From Taiwanofungus camphoratus (taxonomy: Eukaryota > Basidiomycota > Agaricomycetes > Polyporales > Taiwanofungaceae): a DNA stretch of 64,000 nucleotides. The translations under genes and the position numbers were made by a program. Positions 25,861 to 39,283 of the stretch are shown here, in pieces; the stretch's first letter is position 1, and every line of letters starts with the position of its first letter. The stretch is taken from positions 1,922,001-1,986,000 of the forward strand of contig CP021226.1 of assembly GCA_003999685.1 (NCBI GenBank), given 5' to 3'. The notes under the pieces are model-generated. The model was not told the DNA's origin. It saw only the letters and a list, made by a program, of their open reading frames with translations, and did no database searches.

Positions 25861-27874
25861 ATGAAGCCTCTCACGATCTCACTTTTTCTGTCTTTTGTTT
25901 CTTTACCCTTTGAGCTAGTCGGTGCGATTCGGCTAGACCTCCAGGGTCGGTATGCTCCGCCGGACCTGCATAAAAGAGCGAGCATCGTGGGCATGTCTCA
26001 GTTGCAGGATTACAGCAATATCCAGTACTACGTTAACCTGACCCTCGGTGGAGCCGAATTTAAAGTGCAAATTGATACTGGCAGGTGAGTAGACTCGTTG
26101 TGTGCGTCGAAAGACAAAGTGATAATCTGGCCGCAGCTCCGACTTGTATGTAGCTGGCGATGTTCCTAACAGCGAAGACACGGGGAAAACAAGCGGAGTC
26201 ACATATGCAGTGGGTGCTGTACAAGGTGAGCCAATATGCCTAGCAGTCTCCAGGACCACAGACCCCCCGCAAAAGTGGCTGCGCAGCAGAGCACGATGCA
26301 GTAGACGCGCTCGCTTCTTGGTCTCCCCGCAAACGATCATTCTAGACTTTTGGATCGTATCGCATCCGAAATGGCATGCTGGTCTTGTCGCATTGCAATT
26401 GACGTTAAGCATTACAGGTCCCATCAAGACCGCCACATTGGATTTCTTAGGTTTTACAGTCGAGAACCAGGCGTTCAGTAGGTCGAGTCTTCCACTCCAA
26501 TGCAACTTGCAGTGAATTCTTGCTTGCAGTCAACGTGCAAGCAAATTCACAAAACCAGACTGCGGGCACCGGTCTCATAGGCCTCGGGCCCCATACCGGA
26601 TCCGCGGTCCAGCTAACATTGGGAAATGGAACTGGAGACCCCGCACTGGACAGGATATTCCAACAAAACACCTCCACACCGAACTACGTCACTGTCCTGC
26701 TGGGACGTGCAGATGACCCGAAGGACGACCTTCCCGGCGATTTGACCATCGGAGAAATTCTCTCTGGCTATGAGAATATCGCCTCACAGCCAAAGCTGAA
26801 TGTCACGGTTCTGCCCAACACTGAGTCGGACGGCCAGCACTGGCAGACGCTGCTTGATGCGGACGGTGTTATTGGTCCGGACGGCAAGTCAGTAGATATC
26901 ACCACTGGCGTGGAGTCGACGTCCAACGATAAACAATTGACTGTTGTATTCGACACGGGTTATTCTCTGCCGCAAGTCCCGAGGTAACCATTGTCTTTTC
27001 CTGCAATAAATACTGGTAGCTTATTGTGAGCTTACAGTTCCGTAGCAGAAGCATTTTACAGCAGTGTGCCCGGCTCCCAGCTCGTCAATGTTGCACAACT
27101 CGATGGACCAATCTGGCAGTTGCCTTGCGATGTCGAAATCAACGTTACATTCAAGTTTGGAGGTCAAAGCTGTCCCATCAACCCCCTGGACACCTCTCTC
27201 GACTTGAACGCTACAGACGACAAAGGTAATAAGGTCTGCTATGGAGGAGTCAGTTTATTCCCAATTACTTTCTGTCATCTCCGTTTCTGACTCAAAAGGC
27301 ACGAAATACAGTTCCAACCTATTGATGCTGCTAAAAGCCCTCTGTACGACATGATTTTTGGCATGGCATTTCGTGAGCCGTGATGTATCTCTCATTTTCC
27401 CTCTCTGATCGAATCCGTCCAGTTCGAAATGTCTACATGCTGATCGACTTTGGTGATTTCGTCGACAACGCGACTAACAACCGCGCGGATCCTTATATAC
27501 AACTGCTCTCCGTCACGAACAACTCCGCCCAAGTACACTCTGATTTCGTCTCATTGCGTGGCAGCAAGTCGTGGAACCCCTCGGGTGGCGGCAGCTCAGT
27601 CTCAAACTGGGTCCATGATCACTCCAAGCTCGTCATCGGGCTCGCCGTTGCCGCGGGCCTGCTAGTATTGGCTGCACTGCTCGGGCTGATTTCGTGCTGC
27701 AGGAGACGGCGCATAAGGAGGACACCAGCAGGCTTCATGAACTACCAGAGCTCTTACCAGCCACTGCACGATCCCGCTCCACCAGAGGCACACGACTTGC
27801 ATCTCATGAATGGGCCCGGAGGCCCCCCGGCGTATCAGGCGGGATACGCCAATCCCTGGGATTCACGTTACTAA
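25861..27874 (+). CDS. Membrane-anchored aspartic protease (A1-like), plus-strand member of a pair
   Basis: A paralogue of the gene at 22983-25344 in opposite orientation. A signal peptide (MKPLTISLFLSFVSLPFELV) is followed by VQIDTGSSDLYVAG with an intron inside the Ser codon after DTG, the same place as in its partner. Next come GTGLIGLGPHTGSAVQ and QHWQTLLDADGVIGPDG (the partner has QHWQTYTDVNGVIGPDG), then the second motif VVFDTGYSLPQVP, again with Tyr after DTG. The N-lobe glycosylation sites are numerous. The C-terminus has a TM helix (LVIGLAVAAGLLVLAALLGL) and a basic tail (CCRRRRIRR) with PPAYQ. The intron before PIKTATLDF is near 190 bp, longer than the others. It ends at TAA 27872-27874. 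Confidence 0.9.
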
Positions 27875-28193
27875 AACTGTGCATAGACGATAGCCTTCTG
27901 GACCTTTGCATCCGTTTCGTATCTGGTCTCTTAGCTGTTAAATTGCTCTTATATATTTACTGGGACATCTTGCATAGCTGTATATCCGAATGTATATCCC
28001 CAATCACAGTGCATTCGTTCGTCTATGTACATGCATAATGGAACCTACTTTCACAGTTTGACTACGAGCGAAGTGGCCTTGTCGATCGCGACGCGCTCAG
28101 GCTGCCGCGCATACCTGCTTTTCGTCTTATATCTAACCACTGCGCGTTGCACATGTGCTGAGGTATTCGGACTCCTTGTACACTACCTACACC
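27875..28193. other. Short intergenic gap
   Basis: 319 bp between tandem plus-strand genes: 3' UTR of the protease and promoter of the dynactin gene. Nothing else seen. Confidence 0.6.
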
Positions 28194-30156
28194 ATGGCTC
28201 CGAGCATCGAGTACTATTGTCCTTGTCTAGCTGCATCACCGCATCCGCCACCCCCGCACCTATCGTCATCAGCGTACAGCTTTCACCCACTGTATAACCT
28301 CTTCTTTTGCGAGGAGTGCGACGCCGTCCGGTGTAATCGCTGTGTTCTTGTGGAAGTCAGTGGCTACTATTGCCCAAATTGCCTCTTCGAGGTGCCCAGT
28401 GCGAGTGTCCGCGCCGAGAAGAACAGGTGAGTGCAATGACAATGATATGCAATGCACTGGTAGTATCTAACAAGAAAGCTAGATGTGCTCGAAATTGTTT
28501 CTCGTGTCCCAATTGCCGGAACACGCTCACAGTAGTACCATCGGACCCACCAGACGATAGTGACAGTCGCATGTCGCCCATTGTCTCTAGCACTCTCGGG
28601 GAACCGCCTTTCTTTCTCTACTGCAATCATTGTAGATGGGACTCGGCAGAAGTTGGCGTCACCTTTGAGAAACCAACTGGTCTTGCCGGTATGCACCTCT
28701 TTCTTGTTTTACTGTCAAGCCTCCTCCAGTGATATGAGACGTGCTACAGCCCAGCTACAGAAATTCGAAGACTCTGCACCCGAATCGCTGGAGTTCGAGC
28801 GCATCAAAGAGCATTTTGAGCCCTTCCTACGTGCATCCTCCTCCTCCTCCGCCCTTCCCAGCGCCTCCTCACATCATCACACAAATCCCATCACAGCCGC
28901 AGCTTCGTCCGCGCTCGCGCGTGATATACCCGGTGTCGGAAAGTACAACCCACTTTCGCGCAGCCGAGTGGGACGCGAAAAGAACGCGAACAAGCACGAT
29001 ATACCAGATTACAAGGCCCGTGTGGAGGTAGGTACAGCCGGAGGTATGAGTTCCGGCGGCGGAGAGGCCGATGTAGAGTTCATGAGGCATCTGGAGACGG
29101 TGGCAGAGGTGGCGGCGCTAGAGCAGCGATGGGTGAACAGCTGGATATCGTCTGTGCATACAAGGTGAGACGCGTGTCTCTCTTCAGAAACACGCACCAT
29201 GATGTCTACTCGTTCTTCCAGCGACCTCAGGCCGCTGCGGATACCCTTACAATCAAAGAAGTCCAAACGCTGCCCAAGCTGCCGACATATTCTCATCAAG
29301 CCGGAACAAAAAGCCCAGTCTGTTCGATATAAGATCAAGCTCGTTGCCGCGAATTATCTTCCAGCAATCACTGTCACGCTGCCGCATGCTATAGCTGCGA
29401 TGGAGATGGTAAAGCGCTCATCGGCACTAAACAGATCAGTTTCTGCAGCAGTGGCCGACGAACAAGGTGCCACAGCGGGCGCGCTGCTCGCGGGAAAGAC
29501 ATATTCATTTCATCTAGCATTCACGAACCCCCTCTACGATCCTATTCAAGTGCGCCTGAAGAAGGCGCAAGTGATCCCTGCACAAACCTCAGAAGGAGAT
29601 CCCGGTACGTCGGAAAAGGCTCGCCGTCCGCCTTTCCAGGTGAACTTGCCCAGTGCAGCGTTCCCTATTGCGGCCTTCGCAGAGGCATGGGAGTATGAGG
29701 ATGATGAGGAGGATATGTTTGGGCTGGATGACGACGAACCCGACGGGGACGGGCGAGGTCGGAACCAGAAGGATGGAAGAGGGAAGTCAAGAACGGTAGG
29801 TGTGTTGGAGAAGCGGGCCAACGTGACAGTCGTTAGTGGGGAAGTCATACTCACGAAGGAGGCACGAGGGAATGTCAAGGTACGCCTGCTGCATCTTCTC
29901 CTTATTCTCGTTCGCTGATTGGCTCTTTCGAACGGGCCATCATTGATTGGGCGACGAATGACAGTTCAATATGCTCGTGTCCTACACGTATCGGTCGGAT
30001 GACCCAGAGCCTTCCGAAGAGAACGAGATGGGAACGCCCTCGAGATCTCATGCTGGGAGCAAACCACCGGAAATGAAGAATTTCTCGTTCTACACGGTGG
30101 TCGACCTAGGCTCAATTGTACCTAGAGAGGAGACCAGAGTCGACTCGGATCTATGA
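28194..30156 (+). CDS. DCTN4: Dynactin subunit p62 (dynactin 4)
   Basis: A component of the pointed-end complex of dynactin, which helps dynein carry cargo on microtubules. Five or so exons splice into about 560 residues. The N-terminus has the typical paired-cysteine zinc-binding segment: YYCPCL, FFCEECDAVRCNRCV, YYCPNCLFEVP, CFSCPNCRNTL and FFLYCNHCRW. A second cysteine pair, KRCPSCRHILIKPE, lies mid-protein, followed by the beta-rich region with NPLYDPIQVRL. A long acidic loop (DDEEDMFGLDDDEPDGDGRG) interrupts this region. The final exon reads FNMLVSYTYRSDD and ends at TGA 30154-30156. The start is the ATG at 28194, just before the first Cys pair. Homologous to ropy-2 of Neurospora. Splicing at AAC-AG/GTGAGT and the later sites is clean. 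Confidence 0.92.
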
Positions 30157-30616
30157 ATTTCATTTCAACGTTGTCTGCGTTCTTGAAGAGACTGACAGTC
30201 GAATCATGGCACAATCACCAGTGGACCAGGCGATGTTTGAATGTGACAGATGGCAGCTGTTGGTCGAGTAGTGTTGGAGCGGCTGGGGCAGTGCATAGTA
30301 GTAATAAGTACACATCCCGTCTATCAACGTGCGGGTGTTACGGGTAGGACGCGTTAGCCAATGGGCGAGCGAATGCGAATTGATCGCTCACGTGTTCGCC
30401 CTGGATACGAGTCTAACATAGGCAATGACTGCACATAGATGGCCGCTCATTCGACTACGCATCTGGTTCGCCTTTCCCTTCCTCTTCTCCGATACCCTTT
30501 GGATGCCACTCTGTCTGCTCGGCCAGGCGCAAGCTTGATTTCATTCTTTCACTTTCATTTTCAGACGTTGTGAGAAGGGTTTCATTCGTTTCCTAACGCT
30601 GGGCGAGGCAGGTATC
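30157..30616. other. Intergenic gap
   Basis: 460 bp upstream of the two-TM protein gene. Presumed 3' UTR and promoter, no other feature recognised. Confidence 0.6.
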
Positions 30617-31675
30617 ATGGTGACGGCGGACGCTCAGGAAGTGCGACCACAGGCGGGTCCGGTGCCGTCCAAGAGGGGCGAGATAGGTTATCAAGAGGGC
30701 GTGCATGAACCTGCTGAGGATCAAGCTGCCGCAGAGGGCTCGAATGCAGCAAGTCTCCCTGCAAGACATCCGGCGGACAGAAGTCAAACTCCTCCACCTG
30801 CTAACGACTCGAATGCTACGATGGCTGCTACCTCCGCTGACACGACAACTGCCAGCACATCCAACACAGCGGAGGAGGCCTCCCGCACAGCATCACCTTC
30901 AGACACCGCGTCCTTGAATTCCACGAGCAAAATCATATCCTTCCTCAAGCCAAAACAAGTACCGACGTATTGGGGCTTGCGCACCACCACCCTCGCTATG
31001 TTACTCCTTCAATTCGCAGTCCTCGGCGGGACGGTGGGCGGTTGGGTCGAGATCGTCAAGCACATGCCCAACTCGTCACAGTCCTCGTCCTCTTCCGACT
31101 CTTCAGATGACAATAGCGGCGCCTCAATAAGCAGCGGGGCAACAGCAATCTTCATCTACGTCACGTTCGCGATCATAGTCCTCATGGAGGTCGTCTTCAT
31201 CGAGCGGTGCATCTTCCGTCTCCGTGCTGAGCGCTACGCTTACCTGCATCCCGGCGAGATCCTGCCCACCTCCAGACGCACGCAGCAAGGCCGGCCAGGC
31301 ATGGGCTTCGTGCCGTGGAATCGCCCATCTCTGCCCACATACGCCGCCGCGCTCGCGCAGAGCGGCGTAGGGACAGGCGACGTGGAGGACAACATCATCG
31401 CGCAGGCGCCTCCGCCCGCATACGGGAACACGCGCGAGAGCACTCTGCTGCTCGTAGGGCCGCAGCGGACGAGGGCGGTGCGGAACAGTGGCAGATCGCA
31501 GATGTCGCAAAGGATGAGCTTGGCGAACGGAAGCAGAGATGACAGACCTGTAAGCTATATGAGCACGGACCCAGAGTGGGAGGAGCGGCTGGATGCAGCG
31601 GTGGCCGTTAGGTTGGAGGAGTCACTCGCGCGCATGGAGGAAGGGGATGTGACAGACGCAATAAGAGAGTCGTGA
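30617..31675 (+). CDS. Two-TM membrane protein of unknown function
   Basis: A single-exon gene of 352 residues that I do not recognise. The first 115 residues are disordered and rich in Ala, Ser and Thr. A TM helix at about 121-145 (TLAMLLLQFAVLGGTVGGWV) is followed by a short lumenal or extracellular loop of Ser/Asp (SSSSSDSSDDNSG). A second helix at about 175-193 (IFIYVTFAIIVLMEVVFIE) precedes a basic cytosolic tail. The tail contains YAYLHPGEILPTSRR, PSLPTYAAAL and a PPPAYGNTREST motif, the last being a candidate PY motif for Nedd4-type ubiquitin ligases (inference). Layout is of a type seen in many Agaricomycetes. Localization and role unknown. Confidence 0.85.
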   Translation: MVTADAQEVRPQAGPVPSKRGEIGYQEGVHEPAEDQAAAEGSNAASLPARHPADRSQTPPPANDSNATMAATSADTTTASTSNTAEEASRTASPSDTASLNSTSKIISFLKPKQVPTYWGLRTTTLAMLLLQFAVLGGTVGGWVEIVKHMPNSSQSSSSSDSSDDNSGASISSGATAIFIYVTFAIIVLMEVVFIERCIFRLRAERYAYLHPGEILPTSRRTQQGRPGMGFVPWNRPSLPTYAAALAQSGVGTGDVEDNIIAQAPPPAYGNTRESTLLLVGPQRTRAVRNSGRSQMSQRMSLANGSRDDRPVSYMSTDPEWEERLDAAVAVRLEESLARMEEGDVTDAIRES

Positions 31676-32490
31676 CCGACAAGGAGAATGGTAAGCAGTG
31701 TGCAATACTTTAAGAGCTTGCTTGTACTCAGGAGATCGTCGATCAGCTTCTGTCGGTGCTTAACCCAGCCGGAGCTTAACTCAGTCGGACTTGCTGGAGC
31801 CATTTTGCTGCTCGGACAACATCGCTCCTTTGATGCCTTCGTCGTCGCGTGTTCTGATGAATTGTTGATCATTTCAAAAGCTGTACTGTACTTAGCAGTT
31901 GATACTGCCAGGCTTTCGGGGATTGCTGTCAACACCATAGTGTGCTTGGACAGGACGAATGCGGAGATTAGGACAAAGTATGTAGTCGTCGCAGTTGAAT
32001 TAGTAGGAGGACACATCTGTGTCGGAACATGACACTGTGTCGTGTTCCGAGCGACACAGTCGTGCCTATCTGAACGATTGGGTCTCAACCGAGGTATCTT
32101 GGCTTGACAGGCAGGATTTCTGATAGATATCAGCATAGGCTAGAGACGCGCTTGTAGTTTCTGAGTTGGGCCTTTTTGAGATGTGAGCTGCATGCCCAAG
32201 GCGTTTATGGGGCCGGCTCTATGAAAAGCAAGCAGGATACCAGGACAGCATGGCAAGCGTTTATGAGGTCCGGAGCGGTGGTCGGAATGGTGGATTCGCC
32301 GTCAAGGATGACTGGGAGAAGGGAAGAGCATGACAGGATGAATGGCATTGTTCGGTCCTGTGTTTTATTGTGTTCTGCAGAGGCAGCACCGAGTTGCTGT
32401 TAACTATCCGTTGCAGGACAACAGCGGAAGTGCACAAAGGGAAAGCAGCCACTGTGTCGCAGACGCCTTCACGTGTGTACCGCGTCCTGC
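31676..32490. other. Intergenic stretch left of MITE
   Basis: No gene recognised. One imperfect hairpin of about 18-bp arms lies near 32018-32059, built on CTGTGTCGGAACA and TGTTCCGAGCGACACAG. Confidence 0.5.
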
Positions 32491-32968
32491 CAGGACCACC
32501 GCCAATCCCTATACGAGCTTTGATCCCAAATCACCGAAAATGGGGGCCTGGGAGCCGAAATGTTCGATGCAAATAACCAAATTTCTGGCCCGCCGGGGCG
32601 CATTGTTGGGTGCCAAAAATCACCGAAAATGGAACGATAAACGGGAGGTCCGGCGCCTAACCACCGAAGTTTCCGGACATGGAGACAACCATTACTTACA
32701 GTCATGCTTCCGGTCAGGTGCCGATATAAAAAGATTTTTTCGGTGAGAAATAGGGTGGTATTCCAACACCGCGGAATCCATTTTGAGGGGAAAAAATGGC
32801 AGGCAAATCAGGCTGCGAGCTTTTTTGGAGGTTCGATCCCATTTTTAACCGAAAATAACCATTTTTGGTTGACGTTATGTGCGAAATCACCGAAATTGCC
32901 CATGCTCGGACCACCGAAAAAGGTTATGTTCGGGATCAAAGCTCTTATAGGGATTGGCGGTGGTCCTG
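32491..32968. mobile_element. MITE-like non-autonomous DNA transposon, 478 bp
   Basis: The ends are 37-bp terminal inverted repeats (32491-32527 and 32932-32968) that match with a single mismatch and start CAGGACCACCGCCAATCCCT. A perfect 6-bp target-site duplication, TCCTGC, flanks them at 32485-32490 and 32969-32974. The interior codes for no transposase and is packed with copies of an ACCGAAA(A) motif on both strands, including ATCACCGAAAATGG twice near the left end and ATCACCGAAATTG and CCACCGAAAA near the right end. This kind of subterminal motif is typical of transposase binding sites. The superfamily is unclear: hAT elements would make 8-bp and PIF/Harbinger 3-bp duplications. The near-identical ends suggest recent movement. 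It sits about 310 bp upstream of the glucoamylase start. Confidence 0.88.
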
Positions 32969-33280
32969 TCCTGCCGCAGGCCAGTGACCGTAGACCATTG
33001 TCGCGGGCGAATATGCACCCTGGCATCATTTTCTCCTTTGCGGCCCTGCAATTTTCGAACTTACGGCTCAGATCTTCGGATGATCAGAATGTATTTGGTA
33101 AAGAAGGCTCTCCAGACGGTATGGTCTCCCATGTCGTGATGCATCGGCTGACCTCCTGGACCATGCATATGTCTTGTCGTCATGACCGCCAATAGTCTGG
33201 CCATATGCTCCGTCGTGTATAAGTAGTGGATGCATTTGCCTGACGGAAAATGTGTGCAAACGCCCTGTTCAGTCTCTGAG
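32969..33280 (+). promoter_or_regulatory. Glucoamylase promoter region
   Basis: Directly before the glucoamylase there is a TATA box (TATAAGTA, 33218-33225, 56 nt before the ATG) and a CCAAT box near 33189. A single SYGGRG-type Cre1 consensus occurs on the minus strand at 33110-33115; such a short motif is expected by chance, so its use is uncertain. Confidence 0.5.
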
Positions 33281-35744
<2,464 letters not shown>

Positions 35745-36293
35745 TCTACTAGCAAAATTCTCGGATACCGTGTGCTTTATCTGCAATTCTATCAATGAAT
35801 GCAGTATACACGCGTGTATGGTGCGATAGGTAGTATAACGAAGCTATTTTTCTATTGCTAATCGAACATCTTATAACGCCTTCATCGTGCGTTATGGCTT
35901 CAGGATCATTCATATGATACGGGTTATTGGAAGGTTTATACATGTATCTACGGCTACTTGGACTTTGCTGAAACCTACGCCTGGAATCTATACACATAGA
36001 GGGTCAAATTCGGTACCAGACTGGCACAGTATCTGGTCAAGTGGCCATCGGTGCGTGCAACATAAATGAAAAGCTAGAATGACCACCAATAACAAACAGA
36101 TGGAAGGCATATAACAAAAAAGCACATAAGCGGACAGAAGGCATACTCAATAGCTTCGCAATCGAAATTTTCGTTCTTGTTCCTAGAACGTTAATTGTCT
36201 GAGGAGACCATGGTAAAAGGGGTTCAGGTAAGATTTAGCAACGCGGTGTCACTGGTCCAAATTCTACGACCACATACAGAAGGTTGACCATGA
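35745..36293. other. Intergenic between convergent genes
   Basis: 549 bp, AT-rich, separating glucoamylase and F-box gene ends. No feature beyond presumed 3' UTRs. Confidence 0.6.
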
Positions 36294-37814
36294 TCACCTT
36301 GTGAGGAAGTTTTGTTGCGTAATCATTTCCCCTTTCCACTGAGGAATCCTCTCAAGGCCTGGATCATCCTCTTGAAGGCGAGAAACGACTTGGAAGCAAG
36401 TCATGCAGAGAGGTTCGTATTCGTTACCACCCTTCACGAACAGTATATATTCGAGTGACGGAATACGCACAGCAAGCTGTCTCGCTATGCTCGAAGCTTG
36501 TGGCACAGACAACATAAGGCTGGACGAGACGTCCAAGGATAATATCGCGAGCGACGACTTGCTGAAGGCTGCCATGTGATCTATCTGAAACACCAAAGCA
36601 CACCTTCACAAATCAATCATAAATCAGCAATTGACACACGCACGGGAATGTTAACCCATATAATGTATAGGACCCTCAAATTTGGGACTGCATTGGCTAT
36701 TTGTTCCGTGACCTTGATATCCCGACTTAGTTCCAAGAGAGTAAGGACGACTGGATCAGCATGCTCAAGCAAGGAGATAGTATGTGCGATGTCCCGTAGA
36801 TTAGATCCGAGTCGAAGTTCACGGACACGACATGCAATGGGTATTGGCACGCTCTCGGAATATACATAGTTAACATGTATACGATCTAGGTCGGACCACT
36901 TTGCAGGGGGTGACAATGTGCTGAACGCCACGTGTATGAAGTAAATCGAGCGCAGATTTGGGAACGCCCTTGCGACATGCAAAAGACTGCAACGTGCCAC
37001 TCAATTCCAGGATCTCGACGGAGGGCCAGGTAGTATTCACATCTAGAAGGTCTAACAAAAATGTGGGCCCGTCCAAGCATATGGTCTTGAGAGATCGTAA
37101 GAAATTCTGAGATAGCATGGCTTTCCTGAATGCTTCCTCGTCTTTTTGTTGGAATTCGGCCTTCCCCCGGGCCTCGATTGCCAGTTTGCGGGGATGAGAT
37201 GCGGAGCGCGATAACCATTGCAGCGACTCGATATAGTCACCTCTGAGAGTAATGGATTTTAGGCCAGGAAGAGCAGCTAATACATCCGTAAACCTTGGTA
37301 TCTGGATGAGTAGTTCATCTGCATTTATGAGATGAATCTCCCTGAGGCATGTCGCATAACGCAATACTTCTGCTAATGCGAGGGCAGAGGATCTGTCAAA
37401 TAGTTTGACAATCGAATAATCATGACCACGTTCTCTGACTTCGCGTGTAGTGAAAATCGGACCCCAGATATGAAGCACTTTCAAGTACGGTGCGCGATGT
37501 GAGATGTCAGTAAGCATGAATCTGCAGAATTGTGTAACGCGTTCGGGCTGGCCAACGATAGGATATATGTCCCGTGTCAAGCGCACTTCGGAGAGGAAGC
37601 GTGGCATGGACACGGTGAACGCTACGCGACAGGTTTCCGCAAGCCGGCATGCGTCTCTGGGAGACATGTGCGAGAGAATTGCCTCTAGCACATCGCCGTT
37701 AAGAGACAACAAATTCATGGCCCGAGACAAGAACGGACAGAGTCGCGCTGGGATGACCTGTTGATTCACGTATGAGGCACCAACGCATCCATCTAAATTC
37801 GAAGTAGTAGACAT
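36294..37814 (-). CDS. F-box protein with leucine-rich C-terminal region
   Basis: Likely a substrate receptor of an SCF ubiquitin ligase. The F-box occupies about residues 36-80 (NLLSLNGDVLEAILSHMSPR, DACRLAETCRVAF). The rest shows repeated Leu-rich turns such as YLKVLHIWGP, CLREIHLINAD, GLKSITLRGDY, SVEILELSGT and NLRSIYFIHV. The last exon (36578 to 36294) joins by an intron with GTGCGT...TTTCAG ends after WVNIP. Between SVEILELSGT and LLHVARAFPNLR the reading frame shifts by one near 36,990, at a run of four T. Either the gene is frameshifted there or a different 70-bp intron (GTTAGA...TTGCAG) removes the segment from LLDLLD to GTLQ; I favour the frameshift because the lost segment looks like a genuine repeat. 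F-box proteins of this type are numerous and fast-evolving in Agaricomycetes. Confidence 0.75.
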
Positions 37815-38192
37815 ACACTTGTAGAATCAACGCCTGAAAACAACGAGGCTGCTCCAATAACTATAAGACTAGTCCGTGAACTTGAAGATCTTATATATGC
37901 GCAGCTACTGTGACGTTTCGACCATAGGCTCAGTCACACCGGACCCTCTGAAGTTTGAATTACCGAATGCTGCCGTGAGGTAAGATGAAGGTCACCTTGA
38001 GGTAAGGTGAAGGTTGTTGTGATTACAGGACTCAGTCGCACCGTTCGTGGTAAACGACTGTATTGCTCGTGCTGTACCTGTTGTGATTACAGAAGTACAA
38101 TACACTTTAGTCAGCCTGTTTCTTTCTGTATCGTATGGAATGGTCCTTACCTCAGTCGCAACGTTCGTGGTGAACGACTGAGGAGAAAACTA
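37815..38192. other. Intergenic stretch with duplicated hairpin repeat
   Basis: Upstream region of the F-box gene. It contains two copies of a 30-bp hairpin-forming repeat, described separately, and short matches such as GTTGTGATTACAG near 38014 and 38080. No gene. Confidence 0.55.
38031..38180. repeat. Two copies of a 30-bp palindromic repeat
   Basis: Copies at 38031-38060 and 38151-38180 differ at two positions; both read CTCAGTCGCA, then one variable base, then a shared CGTTCGTGGT and finally AACGACTG. The second copy has perfect 8-bp arms (CTCAGTCG and CGACTGAG, to 38182) and ends 8 nt before the inverted end of the neighbouring MITE. They are 120 bp apart. Confidence 0.75.
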
Positions 38193-38926
38193 CTATGGTT
38201 TTACTAGCTTTGTAAAATGAACAGGCTTTGCAAAATAGTCTCCTGAGCACGACAACCCTCACCAAACCTAAAGGAACTTGTTGGATATATGTATCTAGTA
38301 ATACTCTATTGTACTATTAACTTAAAGTATAAAACCATTCACTGTAGCCATCTTACGAGACACAAATGCATCGTTGTGAGTCTCAGATAAGGCCATGTAT
38401 GAACCATGATGAGCAGATCTAGTCCGATCCTGCCCATGGTTCTTCCTAAAAATTTCAGTGCATCAGGGCTTCATTCCTTTCATTCAGGCCCTCCACTGAG
38501 TGAAATATTAAATTAGCTCTTTTTTGTGTAGAAAGCAGGACATTGTGCAAGAGTGACAAATGACAGCCACATTGCTCAGAAAGGGAATCACGCTAGATAA
38601 CTCCGATTCGGCCAGTGGCGGCAGCAGCACTAACTGAAAGCTAGTGCGTTTGCAAAGGTTGAACTGCCGAAGAAGCCGAGAACTGGCCGTGCGCCGGCAT
38701 ACCGTGACACAGTGTGACAAAATTTTGCAATATGTGTTAGACATTCACTTTTTTATCGGCACTACTCTGCCTCCTCCCTATCCTCATTTTTTCAACATGT
38801 TAGTAGATAGAATCGTAGTGAGGACCTTCGGCCATGCATTTCTGAGACTCCGAGACCAGCGCATGATGTTGTTGTGGAGTTATTCAAAAATTCGCTGAAA
38901 ATTTTTCAAAGCTAGTAAAACCATAG
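38193..38926. mobile_element. TA-flanked MITE, 734 bp, Tc1/mariner-like
   Basis: Both ends carry the same perfect 20-bp terminal inverted repeat CTATGGTTTTACTAGCTTTG, followed by an A-rich stretch on each side, and both are flanked by TA (38191-38192 and 38927-38928). TA target duplications are the hallmark of the Tc1/mariner superfamily. The 0.7-kb interior has no transposase-like frame, so it must depend on a related autonomous element elsewhere. Near the left end a partial repeat of the inverted end (GGCTTTGCAAAATAG) is visible. Located between the F-box gene and the p34-like gene. The family name is inference from TA and TIR only. Confidence 0.8.
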
Positions 38927-38928
38927 TA

Positions 38929-39283
38929 CCTACTTTGCGGTCAAGAGTCCGTCCGTCACGATCACGTGTCCGTCACGTACGCGGTCTACTTACACCAACA
39001 AAGGTCACCTTGAGGTGTCCCAGTTGCTACCTTTACTGCACGATTTGGGCAACTTACGGTGGGGTGAGTATAGACAACGACACGCGTGGATTTTGCATCG
39101 CGCGAGGTAAGTGGGAGTCAATTTCGAAATCTGATATCATCTTACCCTCAGGCTGGCATCATGGACCAGACACAACAGGCCAGACGTTTTTTCACTAAAA
39201 CTCACCGCCATTGCAATACCTATAGATCACGGATTATAGACACATAGCCTGCTCTACTCGAGTCAGAAAAAGTTTGGTGACCA
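38929..39283. other. Intergenic stretch right of MITE
   Basis: 355 bp downstream of the p34-like gene. Contains a short GTCCGTCACG repeat (near 38945-38978) and no gene. Confidence 0.55.
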
